From: CATQHL01 sp965242895
GTDB taxonomy: Bacteria; Actinomycetota; Acidimicrobiia; Acidimicrobiales; CATQHL01
DNA: 64,000 bases
Direction: 5' to 3'
Assembly (NCBI GenBank): GCA_965242895.1
Contig: OZ251507.1
Coordinates: 1,674,001 to 1,738,000, forward strand
In this document: piece after piece, positions 50,765 to 59,412 of the stretch
Numbering within the stretch: position 1 is the first letter of the stretch
Layout: the number at the start of each line of letters is the position of its first letter
Position numbers and translations under genes: made by a program
Notes under the pieces: model-generated
What the model saw: the letters and a program-made list of their open reading frames with translations, nothing else
What the model was told of the DNA's origin: nothing
Database searches by the model: none

Positions 50765-52411
50765 GTGGGCTACGAGGAGGCGTGGGCGCTTCAGCGAGGG
50801 CTGCACGAGCACAGCCGAGACGACCATCTGCTCCTGTTAGAGCACCCTCACGTTTTCACGTTCGGTCCCAGAACCCGAACCGAGCACCTGCCCGCAGAGC
50901 CCTCAGGGGCGGAGTTGATCCCTACCGACCGGGGCGGCGACGTCACCTACCACGGCCCTGGGCAACTCGTTGGCTATCCCATCCTCAGCCTCTCTGGCGC
51001 CCGCCGCTCGGGTCTCACAGCCGCGGCGGCCTACGTGGATTCCCTGGAAGGATTGCTCATCGATGCCCTGGGAGACCTCGGCGTGAAGTCTCTTGGGCGT
51101 CTGGATCGACATCAGGGCGTTTGGATGGGCGTTGACGGCGACCGCCCCCGTCCACGCAAGTTGGCAGCGGTCGGGGTTCGGGTGAGACGGGGGAGGACTC
51201 TCCACGGCTTCAGCCTGAACGTGAATCCCGACCTGGACTTCTTCGGGCGAATCGTGCCGTGCGGCATCAGGGAGTTTCCGGTCACGTCGCTGGCAGCGGA
51301 GGGGATTGAGGTGAGCATGCCTGAGGTCGTCGACGTCGTGGCGGCTCAGGCGGCAGAGCGCTGGGGGAGCGGAGGATGGGACAGGGCCGACGTGTCTTGG
51401 AAAGGTTCGCAAGTCGGCGCTGCGAGTTTGCGGGGCGTGGGCGTGGGCGTCGGGGGCGACAGGGGCAGCGTCGGCGTGAGCGGGGGGGCTAGCGCCGGCG
51501 TCGGCGAGGCGACCGGCAGCGCCGAAAGCCCCCGCCGCAAACCGTCTTGGCTGCGCGTGGTGGTCGAAACTGGCGAGGAGTTCCGGCGTCTGCGGCGGGT
51601 GATGCGCAGCGGCGGCTTGGTGACGGTGTGCGAGGAGGCCGGCTGTCCCAACATCTACGAGTGCTGGTCGGAAGGCACGGCCACCTTCATGATCGGTGGT
51701 GAGCGATGCACGCGCTCCTGCGGTTTCTGCTTGGTCGACACCCGGCGCCCCGGCCCGTTGAGCGCAGAGGAACCCGAGCGGGTGGCCGAGGCGGTCTTCT
51801 GTATGGGTCTGAGCCACGCTGTGATCACCGGTGTGGCCCGCGACGACCTCCCCGACGGAGGGGCCGCACACTTCGCCGCCACGATCAGGGCGGTCCGTCG
51901 GCGCTGTCCGTCCACAAACGTGGAGGTTCTCATCCCCGATTTCAAAGGCGACGCAGAGGCGCTTTCGACGGTGACCGGGGAGCGTCCCGACGTTTTGAAT
52001 CACAATCTGGAGACCGTCGCCCGCCTGCAGCGCCGAGTGCGCCCGTCGGCCGGATACGCACGAAGCCTGGCTCTGCTGGCTCGGGCGGCCGAGGAGGGTC
52101 TGCTCACCAAGTCTTCACTCATGGTCGGACTGGGAGAGGAGTTTTCCGAGGTCTGTGAGGCGATGGCCGACTTAGCCGGCGTGGGTTGCGCCATCTTGAC
52201 GATCGGCCAGTATCTCCAGCCGACGAGCAGCCACCTTCCCGTGGCTCGCTGGTGGCCGCCGGAGGAGTTCGACGAACTCTCCGAGATCGGACGCCGACTG
52301 GGCTTTGCCCACGTGGAAGCGAGTCCGCTCACCCGTTCGAGTTATCACGCCGCTGGTGCTGCTCGGGCTTCTGCTGGTGCTGCTCGGGCTTCTGCTTCCG
52401 CCGCCTGCTAG
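50765..52411 (+). CDS. lipB-lipA: In-frame fusion of octanoyltransferase LipB and lipoyl synthase LipA
   Basis: 548 residues from GTG 50765. The preceding codons (LRVRWLGKV) also look LipB-like but have no usual start. LipB: DRGGDVTYHGPGQLVGYP, Lys in KLAAVGVRV, nucleophile in RIVPCGI. A Gly/Val/Ser linker spans residues about 222-258. LipA: first cluster CEEAGCPNIYEC, radical-SAM CTRSCGFC, DDLPDGGAAHF, VEVLIPDF, TKSSLMVGLGE and the conserved RSSYHA near the end, then an Ala/Ser tail. LipB loads octanoate from ACP onto E2; LipA inserts sulfur. Together in one chain they would channel lipoylation of the adjacent E2. No stop is visible between the halves. Confidence 0.88.
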   Translation: MGYEEAWALQRGLHEHSRDDHLLLLEHPHVFTFGPRTRTEHLPAEPSGAELIPTDRGGDVTYHGPGQLVGYPILSLSGARRSGLTAAAAYVDSLEGLLIDALGDLGVKSLGRLDRHQGVWMGVDGDRPRPRKLAAVGVRVRRGRTLHGFSLNVNPDLDFFGRIVPCGIREFPVTSLAAEGIEVSMPEVVDVVAAQAAERWGSGGWDRADVSWKGSQVGAASLRGVGVGVGGDRGSVGVSGGASAGVGEATGSAESPRRKPSWLRVVVETGEEFRRLRRVMRSGGLVTVCEEAGCPNIYECWSEGTATFMIGGERCTRSCGFCLVDTRRPGPLSAEEPERVAEAVFCMGLSHAVITGVARDDLPDGGAAHFAATIRAVRRRCPSTNVEVLIPDFKGDAEALSTVTGERPDVLNHNLETVARLQRRVRPSAGYARSLALLARAAEEGLLTKSSLMVGLGEEFSEVCEAMADLAGVGCAILTIGQYLQPTSSHLPVARWWPPEEFDELSEIGRRLGFAHVEASPLTRSSYHAAGAARASAGAARASASAAC

Positions 52412-52592
52412 TAGGGGCTGCCGCCGGAGGGCGGGGAGTTGCTAATTGCTTCAGCGGCAGGCGGATCTGTTCAAGCGGATTGTTCGGGCTCGTCCCGCCT
52501 GAGCGCGGCGGTCGGTCGTTCGACGGCATGTCGGTGCTTGGCGGTATCCGCCGGCAGGCGGATTTTCTGGTTTTGATCGGAGGCAAGCGGCA

Positions 52593-53351
52593 GTGAGCGA
52601 AGTGCACGCAGCCGGGGTCTTGCTGCAGTGGGCTGCCGGCGGGCTGCTGTTCCTCTGGGTCACCACCCGCCGGCGGGAGGTGGGTCCGGGATACGGCTGG
52701 CTGCTGCGCGCCTCGTTCGCCGTTCTAGCGGCTACCGCTGGCGCGGTCGGGTTGATAGGGGAGTCCTACCCACTGAGGGATGCCTCCGCCCTGGCCGCCG
52801 CAGCCGCGGCGCTGGGTGTGGGAGTAGTTTCCTGGCGGCGTCGTGAGGGATCGCCGGATTTCCCTTCCAGCCTTGACCTCCTAGCGCCGGCGGTGGGGAT
52901 GCTGGGGGTGGTCGCCGAGGGCGTAGCGGTCGGCGGCAGCCTGGGGCTTGCGATGGCACGCGTGTTGGTCGGGTCGTTGTTCCTGGGAGTAGTAACCGAC
53001 TCCATGCTGTTGGGACACTGGTATCTGGTGCAGCCCGGTCTGCGGCGCGCCCCCCTGGTGCAGCTCGTGCGGTGGAGTCTCTGGCTCTGGCCTCTGGAAG
53101 TGGCTGTCATGGTCTGGCCCACTGGAGTGGTGTCGGTGCTGACCGGCTCGGTCGACGACGGCTTCGGCGGTCTCCTGGGCTGGTTCTGGGTGCTTTGCTC
53201 CGTACTGACCGGCGTATTGCTGGCGGCTGCGGAGGCTTCGCTGAGGGTGAGGCGTTACGCCGCGGTGATGGCCGCCACGGGGCTTCTCTACTTGACGATC
53301 ATGACGGCTTTCGGCATGGACTTGCTCGCTAGGATTTCGCTGCGCGCCTGA
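52593..53351 (+). CDS. Polytopic membrane protein of unknown function
   Basis: 252 residues, GTG start. Seven or eight hydrophobic segments, with TDSMLLGHWYLVQPGLRRAPL between the middle ones and AVMAATGLLYLTIMTAFGMDLL at the end. The conserved-looking GHWYLVQP might be a functional loop. I do not recognise a transporter family. The 181-base gap before it contains only short GGCAGGCGGAT repeats. Confidence 0.65.
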   Translation: MSEVHAAGVLLQWAAGGLLFLWVTTRRREVGPGYGWLLRASFAVLAATAGAVGLIGESYPLRDASALAAAAAALGVGVVSWRRREGSPDFPSSLDLLAPAVGMLGVVAEGVAVGGSLGLAMARVLVGSLFLGVVTDSMLLGHWYLVQPGLRRAPLVQLVRWSLWLWPLEVAVMVWPTGVVSVLTGSVDDGFGGLLGWFWVLCSVLTGVLLAAAEASLRVRRYAAVMAATGLLYLTIMTAFGMDLLARISLRA

Positions 53352-53360
53352 TGCTTTGTT

Positions 53361-54266
53361 TCAGAGCCCGTCTACCGCTTTGCGCGCCAGCGTTGCGAGA
53401 GTTTCGGCCCGAGGGTCTCGGGGTGCTCCGCTGCGGCTCATCAACACGAGAGGGCGCGTGGCTATGGGGTCGGGGAATACGTCGCTCAACCCGGCGGCGC
53501 GGCTGCCCACCGCTTCGGGGAGGATGGTCCAGGCAAGGCCGACTTCTGCCAGCTGACGAAGCACCTCGGGGTTGCGTGATTCCATGCTCACTGACGGCGT
53601 GAGGCCAGCGTCGGCCAGGCCCTTGTCGATGAGGCCGCGGGTGCGCGACTCGGCGGGGTAGAGCGCCCAGTCCGCTTCAGCGGGATCTTCTTGGGGGTCT
53701 CGAGCGTAGACGCGCAGCGCTTCTTCGCAGATCGGCGAATCCGTGATCCCCTCGCGGTCGTGGCCCACGCAAAACGCCAAGTCGAGGTCGAATTCTGCTA
53801 GGCGGTCGCATAGGAGATCGGTCGCCTCCACCACCACTTGCAGGCGCACGTCTGGTCGGGCTTTGCGGAAACCGGCCAGAGCCTCAGGCAGAAGATAGAG
53901 AGTCGCAGCGTCAATCAACCCGACCCTCAGCAGTCCTGTGCGACCTGCCCGGTAGGCGTCTAGGCGGGCCTGCAGTTCGCCGGTGCGCCCTAGCACTTCG
54001 CCGGCGAACTGCGCCATCATCTCGCCGGCTTGGGTGAGGCGCCGCCGCCGTCCGTCTTGTTCGAATAGTTTCAACCCCAGCCGTTTTTCCAGAACCGCCA
54101 AACTTTGCGAAAGAGCTGACTGGCTGACCCCTAGTTCGTCGGCAGCCTCGCTGAAAGTCGACAGGCGTGCAGCCTCGTGCAGATAGGAGAGGGTGCGGGT
54201 GCTCACGTCCAGACGGGGCTGGCCCGACCCCTCGAGAACGCTTGGAATCTCCCTCGCGTGTTCCAT
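53361..54266 (-). CDS. LysR family transcriptional regulator
   Basis: About 301 residues from ATG 54266 (a TTG at 54272 is possible). N-terminal winged helix: STFSEAADELGVSQSALSQSLAVLEKRL then LKLFEQDGRRRRLTQAGE. Substrate-binding domain follows (LLRVGLIDAATLYLLPEAL, LDLAFCVGHD, WTILPEAVG). It diverges from ino1, so it could control inositol synthesis in response to a small effector; this is inferred from position only. Confidence 0.9.
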   Translation of the reverse strand: MEHAREIPSVLEGSGQPRLDVSTRTLSYLHEAARLSTFSEAADELGVSQSALSQSLAVLEKRLGLKLFEQDGRRRRLTQAGEMMAQFAGEVLGRTGELQARLDAYRAGRTGLLRVGLIDAATLYLLPEALAGFRKARPDVRLQVVVEATDLLCDRLAEFDLDLAFCVGHDREGITDSPICEEALRVYARDPQEDPAEADWALYPAESRTRGLIDKGLADAGLTPSVSMESRNPEVLRQLAEVGLAWTILPEAVGSRAAGLSDVFPDPIATRPLVLMSRSGAPRDPRAETLATLARKAVDGL

Positions 54267-54309
54267 ATGCAAATATTATAAATAAGTCTTATAAATTGAG
54301 TTATTTTGT

Positions 54310-54322
54310 TCCGATTATCGGA
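54310..54322. promoter_or_regulatory. Perfect palindrome TCCGATTATCGGA between lysR and ino1
   Basis: Inverted 6-base arms around one T in an AT-rich divergent region (54267-54340), 43 bases upstream of the LysR start and 153 upstream of ino1. The nearby TTATAAAT direct repeat (54277 and 54289) fits T-N11-A type LysR sites. Candidate operator. Confidence 0.5.
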
Positions 54323-54475
54323 TATATTTGTGTTCAAGACTTGAGACCTACGAAAATGACGAAGGAGCGGGCTCTCTCAGCGGCGCACTCCTGTTTCCGT
54401 TCGACGATCTCGGGACACACGACTAGGAGCCGCTTGGCGGCCATCAATAGCATCGACCAAGACGGGAGGAAAACC

Positions 54476-55603
54476 ATGGGAAGCATCAACGTGGGAATAG
54501 TGGGAGTAGGCAACTGCGCCTCCTCCCTCATCCAGGGGGTGGAGTACTACAAGGGCGTCGGTGCCGCCGAAGACATCCCCGGTCTCATGCATCCGCTGCT
54601 GGGCGGATACTCCATCGACGACCTCAACTTCACCGCTGCGTTCGACGTAGACCGCGACAAGGTGGGCGAAGACCTCGCCAAGGCCGTCTTCGCAGGTCCG
54701 AACAACACCGTCCGCTTCGCTGAGGTTTCCGACTCGGGGGTGACTGTTCAGCGCGGCCCCACGCTCGACGGCATCGGCCGATACACCGCCGACGTGATCA
54801 AGGAATCCCCTCACAAACCCGTCGACGTTGCCAAAGTGCTGCTCGAGACAGACACGCACGTGCTCGTTTCCTACCTTCCGGTGGGTTCTGAGCAGGCAGC
54901 GCGCTGGTATGCCAGTCAGGCGCTCGCCGCCGGCTGTGCGCTAGTCAACTGCATGCCTGTGTTCATCGCGGGCGACGAAACGTGGGCGGAGCGATTTCAG
55001 CAGAGAGGCGTCCCGATAGTGGGAGACGACATCAAGTCGCAGGTCGGGGCCACGATCGTGCACAGAAACCTGGTGCGCCTCTTTCAGGACAGGGGAGTGC
55101 GGATCGATCGCACCTACCAACTCAACTTCGGGGGCAACACCGACTTCCAGAACATGCTGGAGCGTGACCGTCTGGAGTCGAAGAAGATTTCCAAGACGCA
55201 GGCGGTCACTAGTCAGCTGCAGCGCGAACTGGAGTGCTCTGACGTGCATGTAGGCCCTTCCGATCACGTGCCTTGGCTGGAGGACCGCAAGTGGTGCCAC
55301 ATTCGTATCGAAGGCACGACCTTCGGCGACGTCCCGCTCAACCTGGAGCTGAAACTGGAGGTCTGGGACAGCCCCAATTCGGCGGGAGTGGTCGTCGACG
55401 CGGTGCGCTGCGCTCGTATCGCCCTGGATCGCGGCGTCGGCGGGCCGTTGTACGGGCCTTCGGCCTATTTCATGAAATCGCCGCCCCGCCAGATGCGCGA
55501 CACCGACGCCCACGACGCCGTAGAGGATTTCATAGCGGGGACGGCTGGATCGCAGGAGAGTCATCCCAAATCTCGCACCCTCCCCGAAGTCCCCGAAAAG
55601 TAG
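54476..55603 (+). CDS. ino1: myo-Inositol-1-phosphate synthase, actinobacterial type
   Basis: 375 residues from ATG 54476 with GGGAGGA five bases before. Converts glucose 6-phosphate to inositol 1-phosphate, feeding phosphatidylinositol and mycothiol. NAD motif VGIVGVGNCASSLIQG, CMPVFIAGD, IVGDDIKSQVGATIVHR, LNFGGNTDFQNML and KWCHIRIEGTTFGDVPLNLELKLEVWDSPNSAG. The frame is open farther upstream but that is leader DNA. Confidence 0.94.
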   Translation: MGSINVGIVGVGNCASSLIQGVEYYKGVGAAEDIPGLMHPLLGGYSIDDLNFTAAFDVDRDKVGEDLAKAVFAGPNNTVRFAEVSDSGVTVQRGPTLDGIGRYTADVIKESPHKPVDVAKVLLETDTHVLVSYLPVGSEQAARWYASQALAAGCALVNCMPVFIAGDETWAERFQQRGVPIVGDDIKSQVGATIVHRNLVRLFQDRGVRIDRTYQLNFGGNTDFQNMLERDRLESKKISKTQAVTSQLQRELECSDVHVGPSDHVPWLEDRKWCHIRIEGTTFGDVPLNLELKLEVWDSPNSAGVVVDAVRCARIALDRGVGGPLYGPSAYFMKSPPRQMRDTDAHDAVEDFIAGTAGSQESHPKSRTLPEVPEK

Positions 55604-55612
55604 GAGAAGCCA

Positions 55613-57076
55613 ATGAGCATCAAAGCCACCCTGGTTCGTTCTGTTCCGCTCAAGGCGGAGATCGTCGCACTGCCCGTGCGCTCCGACCGTTTAGGAAAAG
55701 AGCCCTACGACGTCGACTGGAAGCTGCTGGAGGCGCTCGGCTTCGAGGGCAAGGCCAACCAGGTTCAGATCGTCTCCTCTGAGAGCCGTCCGACCGCAGT
55801 CGTGGGAATGGGGCGGACGGGAGAGGTCGACCCGGCGGGTCTGCGGAGCGCCTCGGCGGCGGCGGCCAGGGCGTCCAAAGGCCGCGGCTGGCTGGCGAGT
55901 TCCCTGCTAGACGCAGTGCCTGAAGGCGCCGACATTGCGGAGTTCGCCCAGGCTCACATCGAGGGTCTCGTGCTCGGCAGTTACGGCTATTACGACTACA
56001 AGAGCGACCCCAAACCCAGCAAGCTGAAGAAGGTGTCGGTCATCTCGCCCGCAGACGGTGAAGTGCGGGAGGCGCTGAATCGAGGGCAGAGCGTCGCCGA
56101 GGCGGTGTGCTTGGCGCGCGATCTGATCAACGAACCGGGTGGCTCCCTCACCCCCAAGAAGCTGGCGGAGGTCGCCCGACGGGTTGCGGAAGAAGGCGAA
56201 GGGGAGGCGCTTGAGATGGAAGTCTGGGACTTGAAAAGGATCAAGAAGGAGAAGTTGGGCGGTTTGCTGGGAGTGAACCGCGGTTCCGAGCAAGAGCCCA
56301 GGTTCGTGAAGTTGGCGTGGAAACCGCCCGAGGAGCGGGGTTTTCTGGCGTTGGTGGGCAAGGGCATCACTTTTGATTCGGGGGGTCTGTCCATCAAGCC
56401 CGCTTCTGGAATGGAGACCATGAAGATGGACATGAGCGGCGCCGCCGCCGTGCTCTCGGCGATGAAAGCGGTTAAGACCCTGCGCCCTTCGGTGCGCGTG
56501 GAGGGATATATGCCGATCACCGACAACATGACCGGCGGAGACGCCACCCGCCCGGGCGACGTCTTACGGATGCGCAACGGCAAGACGGTGGAAGTGCTCA
56601 ACACCGATGCCGAGGGCCGCCTGATTCTGGCGGACGCTCTCTCGCTGGCCAGCGAAGCGTGCCCCGACGCCATAGTCGACCTCGCCACGCTCACGGGGGC
56701 ATGCATGGTTGCCCTCGGGTCGAAGGTGGCGGGGTTGATGGGCAACCACGACGGCTGGGTGAGGGCCGTCCGGAAAGCCGCAGAAGTCTCGGGTGAGCGA
56801 GTGTGGCATCTCCCACTGCCATCCGACTATCGAAAGCAACTCGATTCCGAAGTCGCAGACATAAAGAACATTGGCAACCGCTGGGGCGGGACGCTCACTG
56901 CTGGGCTGTTCCTAGCGGAGTTCGTAGCGGACGGCATTCCCTGGGCGCATCTCGACATAGCCGGGCCTGCCTGGGCGGAAAGCACGGAGGAGGAGACCGC
57001 CAAGGGCGGCACCGGTTTCGGCGTTCGGCTGCTTGTCGAACTGATCCGCCGTTTCGAGCCGCCGTTTCCTAGCTAG
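55613..57076 (+). CDS. pepA: Leucyl aminopeptidase, M17 family
   Basis: 487 residues with AGGAGAAGCC before the ATG. Cytosolic metallo-aminopeptidase. Signature NTDAEGRLILADALSLA, metal-binding GKGITFDSGGLSIKPASGMETMKMDMSGAAA, and DLATLTGACMVALG. The N-terminal macro-like domain is present. Ten bases after ino1, so possibly co-transcribed. Confidence 0.94.
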   Translation: MSIKATLVRSVPLKAEIVALPVRSDRLGKEPYDVDWKLLEALGFEGKANQVQIVSSESRPTAVVGMGRTGEVDPAGLRSASAAAARASKGRGWLASSLLDAVPEGADIAEFAQAHIEGLVLGSYGYYDYKSDPKPSKLKKVSVISPADGEVREALNRGQSVAEAVCLARDLINEPGGSLTPKKLAEVARRVAEEGEGEALEMEVWDLKRIKKEKLGGLLGVNRGSEQEPRFVKLAWKPPEERGFLALVGKGITFDSGGLSIKPASGMETMKMDMSGAAAVLSAMKAVKTLRPSVRVEGYMPITDNMTGGDATRPGDVLRMRNGKTVEVLNTDAEGRLILADALSLASEACPDAIVDLATLTGACMVALGSKVAGLMGNHDGWVRAVRKAAEVSGERVWHLPLPSDYRKQLDSEVADIKNIGNRWGGTLTAGLFLAEFVADGIPWAHLDIAGPAWAESTEEETAKGGTGFGVRLLVELIRRFEPPFPS

Positions 57077-57172
57077 AGCTGGCAGCGGCGGGGGCGGCGG
57101 CCGGCGTTCGGTGGCCTAGGCCTCTTGGTGGGTTCGACCAGCGACCGCCCCGTGTGCCGGAGGGGGGGCTGT

Positions 57173-57823
57173 CTACACGCGGACTAACCAACGACTCGCC
57201 TCGAACGCCAGGGCAGGGTGGATCTGTAAGGCATGCAGGTGACTTTCGACCGCGTCGGGAGAATCCCCGCATTCGTAGAGCACAGACGCAATCTTCTTGG
57301 CGCGTTCAATCTCGCTTTTCGCCCAGTTCGCCCCGATCGACTTGATGCACTTCTGATGTGCCTGCCGCAGGGTGTCTGGCATTCGCTCGATCATCCGAGG
57401 GGAGACGCTCGGAAGGCGGCTCCTGACGAAGAGGGTGGAATTTTCGCCCATCTGCATCAGTCCGAATCGACAGCAGCGGTCTAGCGCCTTTCCGAAAGCG
57501 GTCTTGAGCGCCGAGCGTCCGCTCAACCCGATCTCGCGGGCGCACTCGCTGGCGTCGAGTTCGAAACCTGTAGGGAACTTCTCGATTAGCAGAGAAAGTC
57601 TTCTCAGCAGCCAAGTGGAGGAAGGCCCGAGTACGCCTAGCCAGAAGAGTTCCACGTACGGCGACCTGGGGTGATGTCCGTAGGTCTGCAGGCTGGGGTC
57701 GTCCCAGGGTTCCACCCACAGCATTGGGGAGTCGGGTGGATAGGGCGGCCTTCTTCCGTTTTGCTGCGGTTCTGTTCCGTTCTGCTTGAGCGCAAGCTCT
57801 TCAGTGAGTGTTGATTGGGTCAT
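57173..57823 (-). CDS. Conserved actinobacterial hypothetical protein
   Basis: 216 residues, AAGGAGG seven bases before the ATG. The segment HPRSPYVELFWLGVLGPSST, then WLLRRLSLLIEKFPTGFELDASECAREIGL and the SALKTAFGKALDRCCRFGLM stretch look like a winged-helix fold. The pattern is one I associate with a widespread actinobacterial unknown. It may bind DNA; no function is established here. Divergent from the rhodanese-MoeB gene. Confidence 0.7.
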   Translation of the reverse strand: MTQSTLTEELALKQNGTEPQQNGRRPPYPPDSPMLWVEPWDDPSLQTYGHHPRSPYVELFWLGVLGPSSTWLLRRLSLLIEKFPTGFELDASECAREIGLSGRSALKTAFGKALDRCCRFGLMQMGENSTLFVRSRLPSVSPRMIERMPDTLRQAHQKCIKSIGANWAKSEIERAKKIASVLYECGDSPDAVESHLHALQIHPALAFEASRWLVRV

Positions 57824-58215
57824 CCCGTCGCCTCCTTGGTTGTCGTCTCCTTGGCTTGGTCATTAAATCTTAGATATATTAATCATTTTTATGTAATTAA
57901 AACGATTTTATATCTTACAACATATATTTCGCAACTTAGCTTTTTAAGCAATCTTTGGTCATCCGAGCGCCGACGTCCAAGCTCTGTCGGCTAGTCGATT
58001 TCGCAGGTAAACTCCAAGAGGGTTCTCCACGGATGCACGATTGCGCGGACGGCGACCTGGCACGACAGGCTGATACGCCGACGCAATGCCGACTTGGAGA
58101 GCCGAGCGCTGACGCAGTAGGCGCGGCGAGCGGGATGAATCCAACCCGAGAGATGAATCCGGCTCGGCAAGATAAAGCTAGAAAGACACGGGCGAGACAA
58201 AGACAGGGAGGAGAC
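57824..58215 (+). promoter_or_regulatory. AT-rich divergent promoter region and long leader of the rhodanese-MoeB gene
   Basis: 57860-57945 is strikingly AT-rich against the GC-rich genome and should hold promoters for both strands. From 57956 the leader turns GC-rich. CTCCAAG at about 58010 can pair with CTTGGAG at about 58091, enclosing GC-rich text; GATGAATCC appears twice before the GTG. It may be a structured regulatory leader. I could not match it to a known riboswitch. Confidence 0.35.
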
Positions 58216-59382
58216 GTGGCTACGTTCAGGGAAATCCTTAAAGGTGTGAAGGGCCGAATAAGAGAGGTGGACACCGCCGAAGGGGAGAGGCTGCGGGATC
58301 AAGGGGCGGCCTTCCTCGACGTGCGTGAGCCCGACGAGCACGAGCAGGGCACGATCCCGGGCTCCATCCACATCCCGCGAGGTCACCTCGAGGCGAACAT
58401 CGAGGCGCGCCTGTCGCATCGGGACGTTCCGATCGTGGTCTACTGCGCCGGCGGGGTCCGCTCGGCGTTCGCCGCTGAGACGCTGCAGGCTCTCAGTTAC
58501 ACGGACGTGGTATCGATGGACGGCGGCTTCAACAAATGGAAGGACGAAGACCGCGAGTGGGCAGCCCCGAGGTCGCTGAGCCCGGAGCAGCGCAACCGCT
58601 ATCACCGCCACATCCTTCTACCCGAGGTGGGGGAAGAAGGTCAGATGCAGCTCCTTGACGCCAAAGTTCTCTGCCTAGGCGCCGGGGGTTTGGGATCGCC
58701 CGCCGCTCTCTATCTGGCCGCAGCGGGCGTGGGCACGCTCGGCGTGGTGGACATGGACGTAGTGGACGCCTCCAACCTTCAGCGCCAGATTCTTCATAAC
58801 CAGGACAGGGTGGGGGAGCGCAAGGTCGATTCCGCCAAGAAGACCATCACGGCCCTCAACCCAGACGTGAACGTGGTGGGACACGACGTTCGTCTAGACG
58901 CCAGCAACATCCTGCCGATCATCGAGGGCTACGACGTTGTCGTGGACGGCGCCGACAACTTCCCTGTCCGCTACCTGCTCAATGATGCTTCGGTGAAGCT
59001 AGGGATTCCCGTTGTGCACGGTTCCATCTTCCGATTCGAAGGCATGGTCACCGTCTTCGATCCCAAGGAGGGCCCGACCTATCGAGACCTGGTACCCGAA
59101 CCGCCTCCTAGCGAATTGGCGCCGAGTTGCGCCGAAGCAGGCGTGCTGGGGGTGCTGCCTGGAGTGGTGGGTTCTCTTCAAGCCTTAGAGGCGCTGAAGA
59201 TTGTCCTGGGGCACGGCGACGTTCTGCGAGGCAGGTTGTTGACGTTCGATGCGAGCAGCATGAATTTCCGCGAGTACCGCATCAGGCGTGATCCGGATAA
59301 CCCTGTCACCTGGGAAAACAGAGACCGCATCGAAGTGGTGGAGCTTGAAGGGCTGTGCGCCCCTGCTCCGCTGCTTTCCTAA
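58216..59382 (+). CDS. Rhodanese-MoeB/ThiF-type adenylyltransferase
   Basis: 388 residues from GTG 58216 with GGGAGGAG just upstream. Residues 15-110 are a rhodanese domain with the active loop YCAGGVRSAF; residues 125-388 are an E1-like adenylyltransferase (CLGAGGLGSPAALYLAAAGVG, NLQRQILHNQDRVGERK, SCAEAGVLGVLPG). It activates the C-terminus of a small sulfur-carrier protein for cofactor or cysteine synthesis. In MoeZ the order is reversed, rhodanese last. The zinc cysteines usual near CYRCLYPE are replaced (TYRDLVPE). Confidence 0.88.
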   Translation: MATFREILKGVKGRIREVDTAEGERLRDQGAAFLDVREPDEHEQGTIPGSIHIPRGHLEANIEARLSHRDVPIVVYCAGGVRSAFAAETLQALSYTDVVSMDGGFNKWKDEDREWAAPRSLSPEQRNRYHRHILLPEVGEEGQMQLLDAKVLCLGAGGLGSPAALYLAAAGVGTLGVVDMDVVDASNLQRQILHNQDRVGERKVDSAKKTITALNPDVNVVGHDVRLDASNILPIIEGYDVVVDGADNFPVRYLLNDASVKLGIPVVHGSIFRFEGMVTVFDPKEGPTYRDLVPEPPPSELAPSCAEAGVLGVLPGVVGSLQALEALKIVLGHGDVLRGRLLTFDASSMNFREYRIRRDPDNPVTWENRDRIEVVELEGLCAPAPLLS

Positions 59383-59412
59383 GTCGGCGGGATACAGGTC
59401 GGCGGGATGCGG

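Noticed and set aside
50903..52003. 366-residue minus-strand frame
   Set aside because: Antisense to lipB-lipA; His/Ala/Arg-rich shadow with no family features.
58000..58215. SAM or cobalamin riboswitch before the rhodanese-MoeB gene
   Set aside because: I could not find the conserved core of any class; only kept as a possible unknown leader.
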